This document shows positions 1-7,686 of a stretch of 40,825 bases of DNA, piece after piece; positions within the stretch are counted from its first letter, which is position 1; each line of letters opens with the position of its first letter. The stretch covers positions 1 through 40,825 of the forward strand of contig CABRZN010000007.1 of assembly GCA_902475445.1 (NCBI GenBank), in the 5' to 3' direction. This DNA comes from an uncultured Collinsella sp. Its GTDB lineage: Bacteria; Actinomycetota; Coriobacteriia; Coriobacteriales; Coriobacteriaceae. Position numbers and translations under genes: made by a program. The notes under the pieces were generated by a model. It saw only the letters and a list, made by a program, of their open reading frames with translations, did no database searches and was not told the DNA's origin.

Positions 1-182
1 TACCAATAGTGGACCGAAAGCTGGCCGGTCACATAAAAGCGCTGCAGTACCAGGATGGCGAGCGCGGCGACAGCAACAAGCGAGATGGCGGTGCCGATGC
101 GAATCTTGGCGCGCATCTTGGGGCCGGGAGCCTCGTAGAGCGCATCGCGCATGGTAAGCGCAGGGGAGGAATGCTTGCTCAT
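1..182 (-). CDS. Polar amino-acid ABC transporter permease (partial, 3' end outside window)
   Basis: About 60 N-terminal residues are visible on the minus strand. The ATG (182-180) overlaps the TGA of the preceding permease in an ATGA arrangement, so the two are translationally coupled. The protein begins MSKHSSPALTMRDALYEAPG, has a basic stretch (PKMRAKIRIG) and then a hydrophobic first membrane segment (about residues 31-47), as in the second permease of glutamate/glutamine-type importers. Its role is inferred from the operon order: binding protein, permease, permease. The rest of the gene, and probably an ATPase gene, lie beyond base 1. The family is fairly sure; the substrate is not known. 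Confidence 0.75.
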   Translation of the reverse strand, partial: MSKHSSPALTMRDALYEAPGPKMRAKIRIGTAISLVAVAALAILVLQRFYVTGQLSVHYW

Positions 183-838
183 CGGAGGATCCTCACCTTC
201 TTATCGATGTAGTTGCCAATGTGGCTCACCACAAAGGCCGTGCCCAGGTAGCCGAGCGCCGAGATAAAGAACGCGACGACGCCGCCGAGCGAGCGGGTGT
301 TAATGTAGCTCACCACGCCGGTGAGCTCCTGCGGTTTAAGCGGCACCTGACTGCCGAGCGCGGTGGTGAGCATGACGGCGATAAAGAGGTTGGTCATGGG
401 CAATACGCTTGAGCGCAGTGCCTGCGGAATCACGATTTTGGCGAGGATGCGGTTAAAGCTCATGCCCAGCGAGCGGGCGGCTTCCACCTGGCCGACGCCG
501 ACGGTGTTGATGCCGCTCATAAAGTTTTCGGAGCCAAAGGCCGAGCCCAAAAGGACCGTGGCGACGATAACGCAGGTGCGATAGGGCAGAACGATTTTGA
601 GCGGCGGCAGCGCGTAGACGACGATGATGAGCAGCGCGATGCCGGGGATGTTACGGAAGACCTGGACATACAGGTCGCCAAAGACGCGCAGCGGCTTGAG
701 CGGCGACACGCGCATCACGGTGACGGCGACGGCCAGCACCATGGCGATGGCAAACGACTCAAGCGTCATGCCCCAGGTTGCGAGCAGCGCGTCGATATAG
801 TTCTGGCCATAGAGCGACCAGAGCTCGGAGAGACTCAT
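179..838 (-). CDS. Polar amino-acid ABC transporter permease (GluC/HisM-like)
   Basis: This is a 219-aa inner-membrane permease of the polar amino-acid importer family. The N-terminal membrane segment is followed by the family signature VQVFRNIPGIALLIIVVYALPP. The conserved cytoplasmic coupling loop reads QVEAARSLGMSFNRILAKIV IPQALRSSVLP, the EAA-type contact site for the ATPase. Five or so hydrophobic segments are visible and the length is normal for the family. It lies downstream of the binding-protein gene, with a hairpin in between, and overlaps the next permease by 4 nt. Expected role: one half of the membrane channel that takes up an amino acid such as glutamate. The substrate is inferred only from family resemblance. 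Confidence 0.88.
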   Translation of the reverse strand: MSLSELWSLYGQNYIDALLATWGMTLESFAIAMVLAVAVTVMRVSPLKPLRVFGDLYVQVFRNIPGIALLIIVVYALPPLKIVLPYRTCVIVATVLLGSAFGSENFMSGINTVGVGQVEAARSLGMSFNRILAKIVIPQALRSSVLPMTNLFIAVMLTTALGSQVPLKPQELTGVVSYINTRSLGGVVAFFISALGYLGTAFVVSHIGNYIDKKVRILR

Positions 839-862
839 GCGGACCTCCCGCCGGTAAGGAAA

Positions 863-888
863 GGGGCTCCCGTATGTACGGAAGCCCC
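863..888 (-). terminator. Hairpin between binding-protein and permease genes (attenuator or processing stem)
   Basis: Arms 863-874 and 877-888 form a 12-bp stem with one G-U type mismatch and a 2-nt loop. On the minus strand it is followed by CCTTTCC, a weak pyrimidine run rather than a strong U tract. It sits after the binding-protein stop and before the permease start. Partial termination or 3'-end protection here would give more binding protein than permease, a common arrangement in ABC importer operons. Confidence 0.55.
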
Positions 889-976
889 GACAACTCAGTA
901 AGGAAACAGTTTAGCGCAATAAAGTGCATCGTGCGATTCCGTATGGTTTCGTAGCGGCCGTTACTAGGCTCGCTGC

Positions 977-1972
977 CTAGGCGCCGATCTCGGGCAGCTC
1001 GGGAACATTGGTGTCGCCCGTACGGTCGCCAATGCAGATCTGCCACAGCTCGGTCCAGGTGCCGTCATTCTCGATCTTCTTAAGGAAGTCGTTGACAAAG
1101 GCGACGCCGTCGGAATCGAGCGGCAGGCCGATGCCGTAGGGCTCCTTGCTGCCGAAGGGCTTGCCGGCAATCTTGTACTTGCCGGGCTCGCGGACCAGGG
1201 CGCTCTGCTGCATGTTGTTGTCGATGACGTAGGCGTCAACGCGGCCCTGCTGGAGTGCCTGGCGGGCTTCCTCGTCGGTCTTGAACTCCTGCTGGCTGGC
1301 CTTGGGGGCAAACTCCTCCAGGATGGCGGGGCCGTTGGAGCCGGACTGGACGGCGACGTTCTTGTCGGCCAGGTCGTCGACGCTCTTGATGTCGTCGTTA
1401 TCGGCGAGTACCAGGATGGCCTGCTGGGTGTAGTAATAGGGGCCGGCGAAGGAGACGAGCTTCTTGCGCTCATCGGTGATGGTGTAGGTGGCAAAGACGG
1501 CGTCGACCTGGCCGTTCTGCAGGACGGACTCGCGCGTGTCCGAGGTCACCTGCGTGATCTCGACCTTGTTCTCGCCCAGGATGTAGTTGGACAGGAGCTG
1601 CGCGATGCCGGCGTCGAAGCCGCGGGTCTGACCGTCCTTCTCGTTAAGGAGGGAGAAGAGCGTGGAGGTCTGAACGCCACCGATCTTAAAGACGCCTGCG
1701 TCCTTGACGGCCGTGGCCCAGGTGCTGGCGGCGATGGCATCGTCATCGGCCTTGGGGCCGTTGTCGACGAGCTTGTCGAATGCCTTGGCGTCGAGCGTGG
1801 CGGAAACCTCGGTATCCTCGGAGCCCTTGGAGGAGCCGGCGGCGGAACCCTTGTCGGCCTCGGCGCTGGTGTCGGAGCAGCCGGCAAGACCAAGGCCGGC
1901 AACGGTTGCGAAGGTGGCGGCGACAAAGCCGCGGCGGTCGAGAACGACCTGCTGGGAGAGGTTTTTGCTCAT
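977..1972 (-). CDS. Amino-acid ABC transporter substrate-binding lipoprotein (GluB-like)
   Basis: This 331-aa protein is a periplasmic-binding-protein fold (SBP_bac_3) anchored as a lipoprotein. RRGF lies at residues 13-16, then a hydrophobic h-region, then the lipobox LAGC with the lipidated Cys at 32; the double arginine suggests possible Tat export. A Ser/Ala/Glu-rich linker (33-60) precedes the binding domain. Family features include GFDAGIAQLLSNYILG, QNGQVDAVFATYTITDERKK, FAGPYYYTQQAILV and the hinge segment around DDLADKNVAVQSGSNG. It is first in the operon with a good promoter upstream and captures the amino acid for the two permeases. Glutamate or a related polar amino acid is the likely ligand, by family only. 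Confidence 0.88.
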   Translation of the reverse strand: MSKNLSQQVVLDRRGFVAATFATVAGLGLAGCSDTSAEADKGSAAGSSKGSEDTEVSATLDAKAFDKLVDNGPKADDDAIAASTWATAVKDAGVFKIGGVQTSTLFSLLNEKDGQTRGFDAGIAQLLSNYILGENKVEITQVTSDTRESVLQNGQVDAVFATYTITDERKKLVSFAGPYYYTQQAILVLADNDDIKSVDDLADKNVAVQSGSNGPAILEEFAPKASQQEFKTDEEARQALQQGRVDAYVIDNNMQQSALVREPGKYKIAGKPFGSKEPYGIGLPLDSDGVAFVNDFLKKIENDGTWTELWQICIGDRTGDTNVPELPEIGA

Positions 1973-2015
1973 GGTAGAACACCTTTCTCAATAAAATCCC
2001 TAGCGGTTGAGTAGA

Positions 2016-2045
2016 GTTATACCCTATCGCGCTCAAATGGGTCAA
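2016..2045 (-). promoter_or_regulatory. Promoter of the amino-acid importer operon
   Basis: On the minus strand TTGACC (2045-2040) and TATAAC (2021-2016) are separated by 18 nt. This is a near-consensus housekeeping promoter about 45 nt upstream of the binding-protein start. AGAAAGG just before the ATG serves as ribosome binding site. Confidence 0.7.
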
Positions 2046-2087
2046 CACGAAATAACTCAGAAACATACTTACCTTATGGGTTATTCT

Positions 2088-2139
2088 ACCTACCAAATAG
2101 GGACAGGTTTATTTTGGCAGGTTTTATCTGGGAAAACGT
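2088..2139 (+). repeat. Dispersed 52-bp hairpin repeat, copy A
   Basis: It starts ACCTACCAAA and ends CTGGGAAAACGT. The arms ACCTACCAAA and TTTTGGCAGGT pair, the loop carries AGGGACAGG, and a conserved tail TTTATCTGGGAAAACGT follows the hairpin. Near-identical copies are at 28526-28577 (minus orientation, also 52 nt) and 33401-33450 (50 nt). No gene ends next to this copy. It lies between the divergent importer promoter and the small ORF at 2242. Confidence 0.8.
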
Positions 2140-2196
2140 CGATTATTGCAGCTGAGATAGCGTTTTGCGGACGACGTGGTCGCTCGCGGCGGTCGC

Positions 2197-2202
2197 TATA
2201 AT
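2197..2202 (+). promoter_or_regulatory. -10 element for the small leader-like ORF
   Basis: A perfect TATAAT lies 39 nt upstream of the ATG at 2242. No clear -35 hexamer stands 16-18 nt further upstream; that stretch is GC-rich with a repeated GGTCGCT. Confidence 0.45.
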
Positions 2203-2241
2203 GGCGGCAACGCGACACATATATAAGTAAGGAGATCGCGT

Positions 2242-2280
2242 ATGAACGGTTATTCGTTTTTCGCGCCGACCGTGACCTAA
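2242..2280 (+). CDS. 12-codon leader-peptide-like ORF
   Basis: The ORF reads MNGYSFFAPTVT followed by TAA. A strong AAGGAG (2229-2234) stands 7 nt before the ATG and a TATAAT is upstream. A terminator hairpin begins at the base directly after the stop codon. The codons for Tyr, Phe, Phe recall leader peptides of aromatic amino-acid attenuators. However, no gene in the same orientation follows until 4628, beyond the oppositely oriented gene at 2618-4399, so any regulated gene is missing here. It may also simply be a very short gene or a small terminated RNA. The function is not recognised. Confidence 0.4.
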   Translation: MNGYSFFAPTVT

Positions 2281-2312
2281 AACCACCACAAAGGGGCACC
2301 TTTGTGGTGGTT
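2281..2312 (+). terminator. Terminator hairpin abutting the 12-codon ORF
   Basis: Arms 2281-2294 (AACCACCACAAAGG) and 2299-2312 are perfectly complementary over 14 bp with loop GGCA. The stem begins immediately after the TAA. The same 14-nt arms occur after lgt at 28463-28499, there with the longer loop GGACAGGCA. Confidence 0.75.
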
Positions 2313-2345
2313 TGGGCTGGTACGGCGGCCGGTCTCGTTGTTTTG

Positions 2346-2561
2346 TCTCAATCTGTAACATCTGCAGCCATTTTTGCCGAGTAACTGTTACAGATTGAGA
2401 TTTTCTCTTCAGGGGAATTCGAATGTCTCAATCTGTAACAGGTAGACGAGGAAATGGGCTCTTACTGTTACAGATTGAGACAAACGTCAGGGACTAAGAC
2501 GTCTTGTCTAGATCTGTAACAGTTAGACGGGAATTCGGGCCATAGATGTTACAGATCGAGA
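2346..2561. repeat. Cluster of three 55-nt hairpin repeats (alternating 15-mers)
   Basis: The units are 2346-2400, 2426-2480 and 2507-2561. Each is a 15-nt arm TCTCAATCTGTAACA, 25 inner nt, then the inverse arm TGTTACAGATTGAGA; the third unit has a few changes (TCTAGATCTGTAACA, TGTTACAGATCGAGA). The gaps between units are 25 and 26 nt, so the 15-mer recurs about every 40 nt with alternating orientation. The inner parts are also related: units 2 and 3 share TAGACG, and unit 1 matches when inverted. The cluster lies between two terminators and contains no ORF. Confidence 0.85.
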
Positions 2562-2579
2562 TAATCGCGTCGCGAAAAT

Positions 2580-2618
2580 AAAAACCTCCGCATGGGTGCT
2601 TCCCTTGCGGAGGTTTTT
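2580..2618 (-). terminator. Terminator of the DXS-like gene
   Basis: Arms AAAAACCTCCGCA (2580-2592) and TGCGGAGGTTTTT (2606-2618) form a perfect 13-bp stem with a 13-nt loop. The stem overlaps the TAA of the minus-strand gene and could work in both directions. Confidence 0.85.
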
Positions 2619-4399
2619 TACTCGTTGAGTAGCCTTACGGCCTCGGCGGCCATGTTCTCGACCGTCATGCCGTTCTGAGCGAGCAGCTCGTTGGGGTCGT
2701 AGCGGTCGGGGAAGCCCTTGGCGATGCCAAAGGTGCGCGTGCGCAACGGCGTGCATGCCAAGTAGCACGCGACGCGTTCGCCCCAACCGCCGTCCAAGAT
2801 GCCGTCCTCGAGGGTGACGACAACGCGATGCTCGGCGGCAAGGCTGTCGAGGAACTCGCGGTCAAGCTCGGTTGCAAAGCGAGGGTTGACGAGCGTGGCC
2901 TCGATACCGTATTCGGCTGCCAAGCGGTTTGCCACACGCTCGCCCAGCTCAAAGAAATCGCCGAGCGCGAGCACGGCCACGTCGCGGCCTTGGCGCACCA
3001 CGTTGTAGCGCGCGACACCGTAATCGGCGTCCTCGGCAGGCGCCAAGTCGGGGCGGCTTACCAGGCCAATGCCGGGCACGCGAATCGCCACAGGATGCTC
3101 GCGGTGATCGAGCGACCAGCTCAGCATGGACAGATATTCCTCCATGCAGGCCGGCGCCAAGTAGTGCATGTTGGGAAGACCGCCCAGCATGGAAATATCA
3201 AAGAACGAGAGATGCGTCTCGGATGTGGTGCCAAAGATCGACGCGCCAAATACCAGGATGGTTGCGGGGGCGTCGTTGAGGCACAGGTCGTGCCACAGCT
3301 CGTCGTAGGCGCGCTGCAAAAACGTGCCGTACACACCAAAGACTGGCTTGGCGCCCGAGCGCGCAAGCGCGGTGGCAAAGGTCACGGCGTGCTCCTCGGC
3401 AATGCCCACGTCAACAAACTGCTTGCCTGCCGCGGCGCGAAGCTCGGGCGTAAAGCCCATGATGTAGGGCGTTGCGGCCGTGATGCCCACAACCTGCGGA
3501 TCGCGCTCTATGGCAGCGCTCAGAGCCTCGCCCGTAATGTCGGCATAGGTGCGCGGCGCAGGCTCGCTCGGATGGCCCGGGCAGAGCTTGCGCCCAGTCG
3601 CCATGTCAAACGGACCCACGTGGTGCCAGCGCTCGGGGTCGCTCTGGGCTGGCTCAAAGCCCTTGCCCTTGGCGGTCGAGACGTGCAGCACGATGGGGTG
3701 ATCGATATCGCGCAGCTCCTGCAGCGCGTCGACGAGGGCCAACACATCGTTGCCGGCGTCCAGATAGCGGTAGTCGAGCCCCATCGCGCGGAAAACGTTG
3801 CGCTCACAGGTGCCGTTACTGGCGCGCAGCTCGGCCAGATTGCGATACAGGCCGCCATGGTTCTCGGCAATGGACTGGTCGTTATCGTTGACGATGATGA
3901 TCAGGTTGCTGTCGAGCTCGGCGGCATTGTTAAAGCCCTCAAACGCCAGACCGCCGAGCTCGACACCGTCGCCAATGATGGTGATGACGTTGTACGTATC
4001 GCCCGCCAGGTCACGAGCGTGCGCCAAGCCGCAACCCAGGCTCACCGATGTAGAGGTGTGGCCCATGGCGAACAGGTCGTGTTCGGACTCGTCGGGATTG
4101 GCAAAGCCAGAGGCCTCGCCGTAGCGTGCCGGGTCGATATAAGTGTACGCGCGCCCAGTCAGCGCCTTGTGGGCATAGGTCTGGTGCGACACGTCAAAGA
4201 CAATTTTGTCGGTGGGGGAGTTAAACACGCGATGGAGCGCAACCGTAAGCTCAACGACGCCCAGGTTGGGGGCAACGTGCCCGCCGACGGCGGCGGAGCT
4301 TTCGAGGATGGCGTGGCGGATCTCGCCGCAGAGCAGCGGAAGCTCGGCGCGATCGAGAGCCTTGACGTCCTCGGGCGTTGTCGTTTGCGTAAGCAGCAT
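2618..4399 (-). CDS. 1-deoxy-D-xylulose-5-phosphate synthase-like transketolase
   Basis: This is a 593-aa thiamine-diphosphate enzyme, slightly shorter than typical DXS (about 620). DXS-like features are GGHVAPNLGVVELTVALH (39-56), DVSHQTYAHKALTGR, GHTSTSVS, the ThDP/Mg motif GDG (143-145) to NDN (171-173), and IAEEHAVTF with the catalytic-type Glu. Differences from classical DXS are clear: the DRAG-x-VG...THHG region reads FGASIFGTTSETHLSFFD, and the YPRG region reads RVPGIGL. So the two arginines that hold the glyceraldehyde-phosphate phosphate in DXS seem absent. It may be a paralogue with another acceptor rather than the housekeeping dxs. It stands alone with its own terminator; GGAG 12 nt before the ATG is a modest ribosome site. 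Confidence 0.75.
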   Translation of the reverse strand: MLLTQTTTPEDVKALDRAELPLLCGEIRHAILESSAAVGGHVAPNLGVVELTVALHRVFNSPTDKIVFDVSHQTYAHKALTGRAYTYIDPARYGEASGFANPDESEHDLFAMGHTSTSVSLGCGLAHARDLAGDTYNVITIIGDGVELGGLAFEGFNNAAELDSNLIIIVNDNDQSIAENHGGLYRNLAELRASNGTCERNVFRAMGLDYRYLDAGNDVLALVDALQELRDIDHPIVLHVSTAKGKGFEPAQSDPERWHHVGPFDMATGRKLCPGHPSEPAPRTYADITGEALSAAIERDPQVVGITAATPYIMGFTPELRAAAGKQFVDVGIAEEHAVTFATALARSGAKPVFGVYGTFLQRAYDELWHDLCLNDAPATILVFGASIFGTTSETHLSFFDISMLGGLPNMHYLAPACMEEYLSMLSWSLDHREHPVAIRVPGIGLVSRPDLAPAEDADYGVARYNVVRQGRDVAVLALGDFFELGERVANRLAAEYGIEATLVNPRFATELDREFLDSLAAEHRVVVTLEDGILDGGWGERVACYLACTPLRTRTFGIAKGFPDRYDPNELLAQNGMTVENMAAEAVRLLNE

Positions 4400-4526
4400 C
4401 GTTGTGGGTTACTCCATGCGAATCGTGCGCCGGCACTCCCTCGGCCGGCACAATTGCACAAGACAGTCTCGCACATTTTGGCGTTTGATATGTGACGGCG
4501 GCGCGGTAATTCGCCAACTGGTGGGG

Positions 4527-4538
4527 CAAAACGTTTTG
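4527..4538. promoter_or_regulatory. Palindrome CAAAACGTTTTG in a divergent intergenic region
   Basis: A perfect 12-bp palindrome lies between the DXS-like gene (start 4399, minus) and the HD-domain gene (start 4628, plus). The shape AAACGTTT is like operators of LacI-type regulators. No regulator gene is adjacent, so this is only a candidate site. Confidence 0.3.
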
Positions 4539-4627
4539 TCCGATGCCATACTGGTAAATTCGATGATGATTTTATTCATTGCGTGCAGGCTGCGGCTTGC
4601 CGCCGAGCGCCGCCGGAAGGAGGCCGC

Positions 4628-5185
4628 ATGTCCGATACCGTTCGTGCCGAGAAAATCGCGCGCGAGGTCGACGATGCCGCCCGTCAGCTTGCCCAGGCGG
4701 GCCGCTTGGACCTGATGCATGAGTTTATCCAACATGGCGATGTGACGGTCTATACACATGTGACCTCGGTAGCGCGGGCAAGTCTGTCCTTTGCCGAGCG
4801 CCTGGGCCGCGTCGGTATCTCCGTCGACCGCTTATCGCTGCTGCGCGGGGCCCTGCTGCACGATTACTTTCTCTATGACTGGCACGATCCCGACCCAAGC
4901 CATCGGCTGCATGGCTTTCGCCACCCGTTTTTTGCCTTGGCGCGTGCGGAGGAAGATTTTGAGCTGACGCCGCGCGAGCGGAATATTATCGTACGGCATA
5001 TGTTTCCGCTGGTACCGGTGCCGCCGACGTGTCGTGAGGCATGGATTGTGTGCCTGGCGGATAAATGGTGCGCACTGCGCGAGACGATTGCCGGCCGTCT
5101 GCCGCGCAAAGGCGGCGCGAACGATTTGAACGAGGGCCCGAGTGACGGCTCGAGCAAAGAATCGAACGAAAAGAGGAGTGAGTAG
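4628..5185 (+). CDS. HD-domain protein (putative metal-dependent phosphohydrolase)
   Basis: This is a 185-aa soluble protein. The start is set at 4628 because GGAAGGAGG stands just upstream; a longer reading frame to 4583 has no ribosome site. Visible HD-superfamily residues are a His in YTHVTSVA, the His-Asp pair in LLHDYFLYDWHD, a His in GFRHPFFA, then RHMFP and the Asp in CLADKWCA. These match a compact HD metal site. The C-terminus is low-complexity (Gly, Ser, Glu, Lys). It is 3 nt upstream of the CmpB-like membrane gene, so both are probably one transcript. The substrate is unknown. Confidence 0.75.
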   Translation: MSDTVRAEKIAREVDDAARQLAQAGRLDLMHEFIQHGDVTVYTHVTSVARASLSFAERLGRVGISVDRLSLLRGALLHDYFLYDWHDPDPSHRLHGFRHPFFALARAEEDFELTPRERNIIVRHMFPLVPVPPTCREAWIVCLADKWCALRETIAGRLPRKGGANDLNEGPSDGSSKESNEKRSE

Positions 5186-5188
5186 ACG

Positions 5189-6208
5189 GTGGGAACCGCG
5201 ATCGACATGGCATTTGACGGCGCGACGCTTGCCGCCTGTCCGCTCTCGGCGCTGGTACTCTCGTTTGCCTTCTACGGTTTTTGCGGCTGGGTATGGGAGT
5301 CGACAGTCTGCGCCATGCTCAACCACGGACGCTTTGCCAACAGCGGCTTTTTGCTAGGGCCGTGTTGTCCCATCTACGGTGCGGGCGGCATCGCGTGCTG
5401 GCTGCTGCTGCGTGGAATCCCAGACGCCTCGAGCCAGTTTGTCGCTGCCGCGCTCGTATGCAGCCTGATCGAATATAGCGTGGGCGTGCTGTTGGAAAAA
5501 ACGACGGGTGCCCGGTTTTGGGATTACTCGCATCTGCCGCTTAACCTGCACGGACGCATCTGTCTGTACTGGGCCTGCGCGTTTGGCTTGGGTGCGTTGT
5601 GCATTTGCCGTTTAGTGGAGCCGGCATTGCTGGAGCTGCTTGACCATCTGCCGGTGCTAATCGTGCGCTTGGCCGCCTTCGTCGTCGCGGTCGCGATGAT
5701 GGTCGACGCGGTGTGCTCGTTGGCCAGCTGGCGCCGCCTGTCCGATCAGCTTGAGCGTGTGCGCGCCGACCTTGCCGACCGCATCAATGAGTCGCTTGCC
5801 GATGCCTCCGACTCCATGCTCGAACGCATTCCCGATTCGACGATTGACTCGGTGGCGCAGACGCACATCCGTAGCCGTGCCGTTAACGCGTGGCTGGCCG
5901 AGCTGGGTGACGCCGCGCTCGATGCCCTGCGCGAGAAGGCTTCGATGCCGACGTTTATCTCGGATGGTGCTCGCGGCCTGGCGCTTGCTGCCCGCCGTGT
6001 TGCCGATGCCGCGCCGAGCATGCCGCGTCCGTCGCTCAGTCGTCGCCTTGCCGGCAAGTGCATGAGCCGTCCGGTGCCGAGTGTGTCGCTCAGTCGTCGC
6101 GACCTGCGCTTCTTCAATGCCTTTCCGCGCCTGCGCATCAATCGCTACGAGGGCGTCATCCGGGCTACCGATCTCCGCGACCGAGCCCGCGAGCTGTTCC
6201 GGCGCTAG
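5189..6208 (+). CDS. CmpB-like putative ABC transporter (type IV) membrane protein
   Basis: This is a 339-aa membrane protein of the ABC_trans_CmpB family (Pfam PF06541). The N-terminal half has four to five membrane segments and the family motifs FAFYGFCGWVWES, GFLLGPCCPIYGAG and FWDYSHLPLNLHGRICLYWA. The C-terminal half (about 195-339) is soluble, rich in Arg, Asp and Ala, and has no recognised domain. The GTG at 5189 is preferred: AGAGGAG lies about 10 nt upstream, overlapping the end of the HD gene; an ATG at 5207 is the alternative. Despite the family name a transport role has not been shown. Confidence 0.75.
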   Translation: MGTAIDMAFDGATLAACPLSALVLSFAFYGFCGWVWESTVCAMLNHGRFANSGFLLGPCCPIYGAGGIACWLLLRGIPDASSQFVAAALVCSLIEYSVGVLLEKTTGARFWDYSHLPLNLHGRICLYWACAFGLGALCICRLVEPALLELLDHLPVLIVRLAAFVVAVAMMVDAVCSLASWRRLSDQLERVRADLADRINESLADASDSMLERIPDSTIDSVAQTHIRSRAVNAWLAELGDAALDALREKASMPTFISDGARGLALAARRVADAAPSMPRPSLSRRLAGKCMSRPVPSVSLSRRDLRFFNAFPRLRINRYEGVIRATDLRDRARELFRR

Positions 6209-6275
6209 CCGGGACGGGCGCGCTCACGGCTCCCTTGCTCGCGTATTTCCCATTCGTTTCGCGCCCGTTGCCGTG

Positions 6276-6304
6276 CCGTTTCCAAGATTGCGGCACCGTT
6301 TCCA
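6276..6304 (+). promoter_or_regulatory. Direct repeats upstream of the ammonium channel gene
   Basis: CCGTTTCCA occurs at 6276-6284 and again at 6296-6304, a 20-bp period or about two helical turns. This could be a tandem activator site for amtB. Apart from this, the 198-nt leader region 6209-6406 shows only a weak CTGGTctacaCCAG inverted repeat. Confidence 0.25.
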
Positions 6305-6406
6305 TTCGACAACGCAGCGTTTAACAACGCCGTATCTGGTCTACACCAGTTTCCCCTCGGCCGCATTATGGGCGCCGACAACGTTCATGCGAATAAGGGG
6401 GAGCGA

Positions 6407-7684
6407 ATGTACGATACGGGATCGACAACGTTTATGCTCATCTGCACCATGCTCGTGTTTTTAATGACACCGGGTCTGGCGTTTTTCTATGGCGGTCTGT
6501 CCAGGCGCAAAAATGTCATCAACACCATGCTCATGTGCTTTGGCGCCATTGGTCTGGTTGGTGTGCTGTGGATTGTTGCCGGCTGGTCGCTGGCCTACGG
6601 CGGCGACGGTTCCAGCCCGTTTATTGGAGGCCTTGACCAGCTGCTGTGCCTGCCGGTGCTCGGCCAGGTGCTGCAGGCGGCCGAGGGCAATGCCGCGGAC
6701 GGTGCCGTCTATCCTCAAATCATCAACATCGCCTTCCAGATGGCGTTTGCCATGATCACGGCTGCTATCGTCACGGGCAGCCTGGCCGGCCGCGTTAAGT
6801 TTGGTGCCATGGCGGCCTTCCTGGGCATTTGGCTGCTCGTGGTCTATGCGCCGCTTGCCCACATGGTCTGGGGCGGCGAGGGCTCCTTTATCGGCGACAT
6901 CATCGGCGCGCTCGACTTTGCCGGCGGCGACGTGGTGCACATTTCGTCCGGCCTGACGGGCCTGATCCTTTGCTTAATGCTCGGCCGTCGTCGTGGCTTT
7001 GGCATGGTGAGCTACCGTCCGCATAACGTGCCGTTTGTGGCGCTGGGCGCCGGGCTGCTTTGGTTTGGCTGGTTTGGCTTTAACGGCGGCAGCGAGTTTA
7101 AGGCCGATGCCGTGGCGGCGCTTGCTATCCTCAACACCGTGACGGCCAGCGCGGCGGGCATGGTCTCGTGGCTTGCCGTCGAGCGCGTGCACACCGGTCG
7201 CCCCACGCTGGTGGGTGCCAGCACCGGTTTGGTAGCGGGCCTTGTGGTGGTTACGCCGGGCGCGGGCTTTGTCGAGCCGTGGGCGGCGCTGGTCATGGGC
7301 CTGATTGTATCGCCCGTCTGCTACCTGGCCATCAGTCATCTTAAGACCAAGTTCGGCTACGACGACGCGCTCGACGCGTTCGGTTGCCATGGCATCGGCG
7401 GCATCTTGGGCGGCGTGCTTACGGGCCTGTTCTGCGTGCCGGAGCTCTCGTGGACCGGTAAGGGCGGCCTGTTCTACACGGGCGACGTATCGCTGCTCAT
7501 CTCGCAGATTCTGGGCATTGTGGTGACGGTCGCTATTGTGCTGGTGCTCGATCTGGTGATCGCCGCGGTGGTCAAGGCGCTGTTCCACGGCAGCCTGCGT
7601 GTGGACGAGGCCGACGAGGCGCTGGGCTTGGACGCGAGTCAGCACGGCGAGAGCGCGTATCCTTCGTTCTCCGGACTCGATTAG
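6407..7684 (+). CDS. amtB: Ammonium channel/transporter
   Basis: This is a 425-aa Amt/Rh-family channel that conducts ammonia/ammonium across the cytoplasmic membrane. Eleven or so membrane segments are visible. Family signatures are FMLICTMLVFLMTPGLAFFYGGL near the N-terminus, DFAGGDVVHISSGLTGL with the first pore His region, LLWFGWFGFNGGSE, and DAFGCHGIGGILGGVLTGLF with the twin-His region. The start at 6407 has AAGGGGGA upstream; the in-frame ATG at 6368 lacks one. The PII gene follows, the usual partner that blocks the channel when nitrogen is plentiful. A long palindrome separates the two. Confidence 0.95.
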   Translation: MYDTGSTTFMLICTMLVFLMTPGLAFFYGGLSRRKNVINTMLMCFGAIGLVGVLWIVAGWSLAYGGDGSSPFIGGLDQLLCLPVLGQVLQAAEGNAADGAVYPQIINIAFQMAFAMITAAIVTGSLAGRVKFGAMAAFLGIWLLVVYAPLAHMVWGGEGSFIGDIIGALDFAGGDVVHISSGLTGLILCLMLGRRRGFGMVSYRPHNVPFVALGAGLLWFGWFGFNGGSEFKADAVAALAILNTVTASAAGMVSWLAVERVHTGRPTLVGASTGLVAGLVVVTPGAGFVEPWAALVMGLIVSPVCYLAISHLKTKFGYDDALDAFGCHGIGGILGGVLTGLFCVPELSWTGKGGLFYTGDVSLLISQILGIVVTVAIVLVLDLVIAAVVKALFHGSLRVDEADEALGLDASQHGESAYPSFSGLD

Positions 7685-7686
7685 CA

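Noticed and set aside
2346..2561. CRISPR array
   Set aside because: Repeats alternate in orientation, are only 15 nt, the inner segments are related to each other, and no cas genes are present.
2828..4495. 555-aa plus-strand frame opposite the DXS-like gene
   Set aside because: Shadow frame; the minus strand carries the ThDP enzyme motifs, and the plus frame has no ribosome site or domain.
6209..6406. Small gene upstream of amtB using the ATG at 6368
   Set aside because: The ATG is in frame with amtB, has no ribosome site, and adds residues that amtB proteins do not have.
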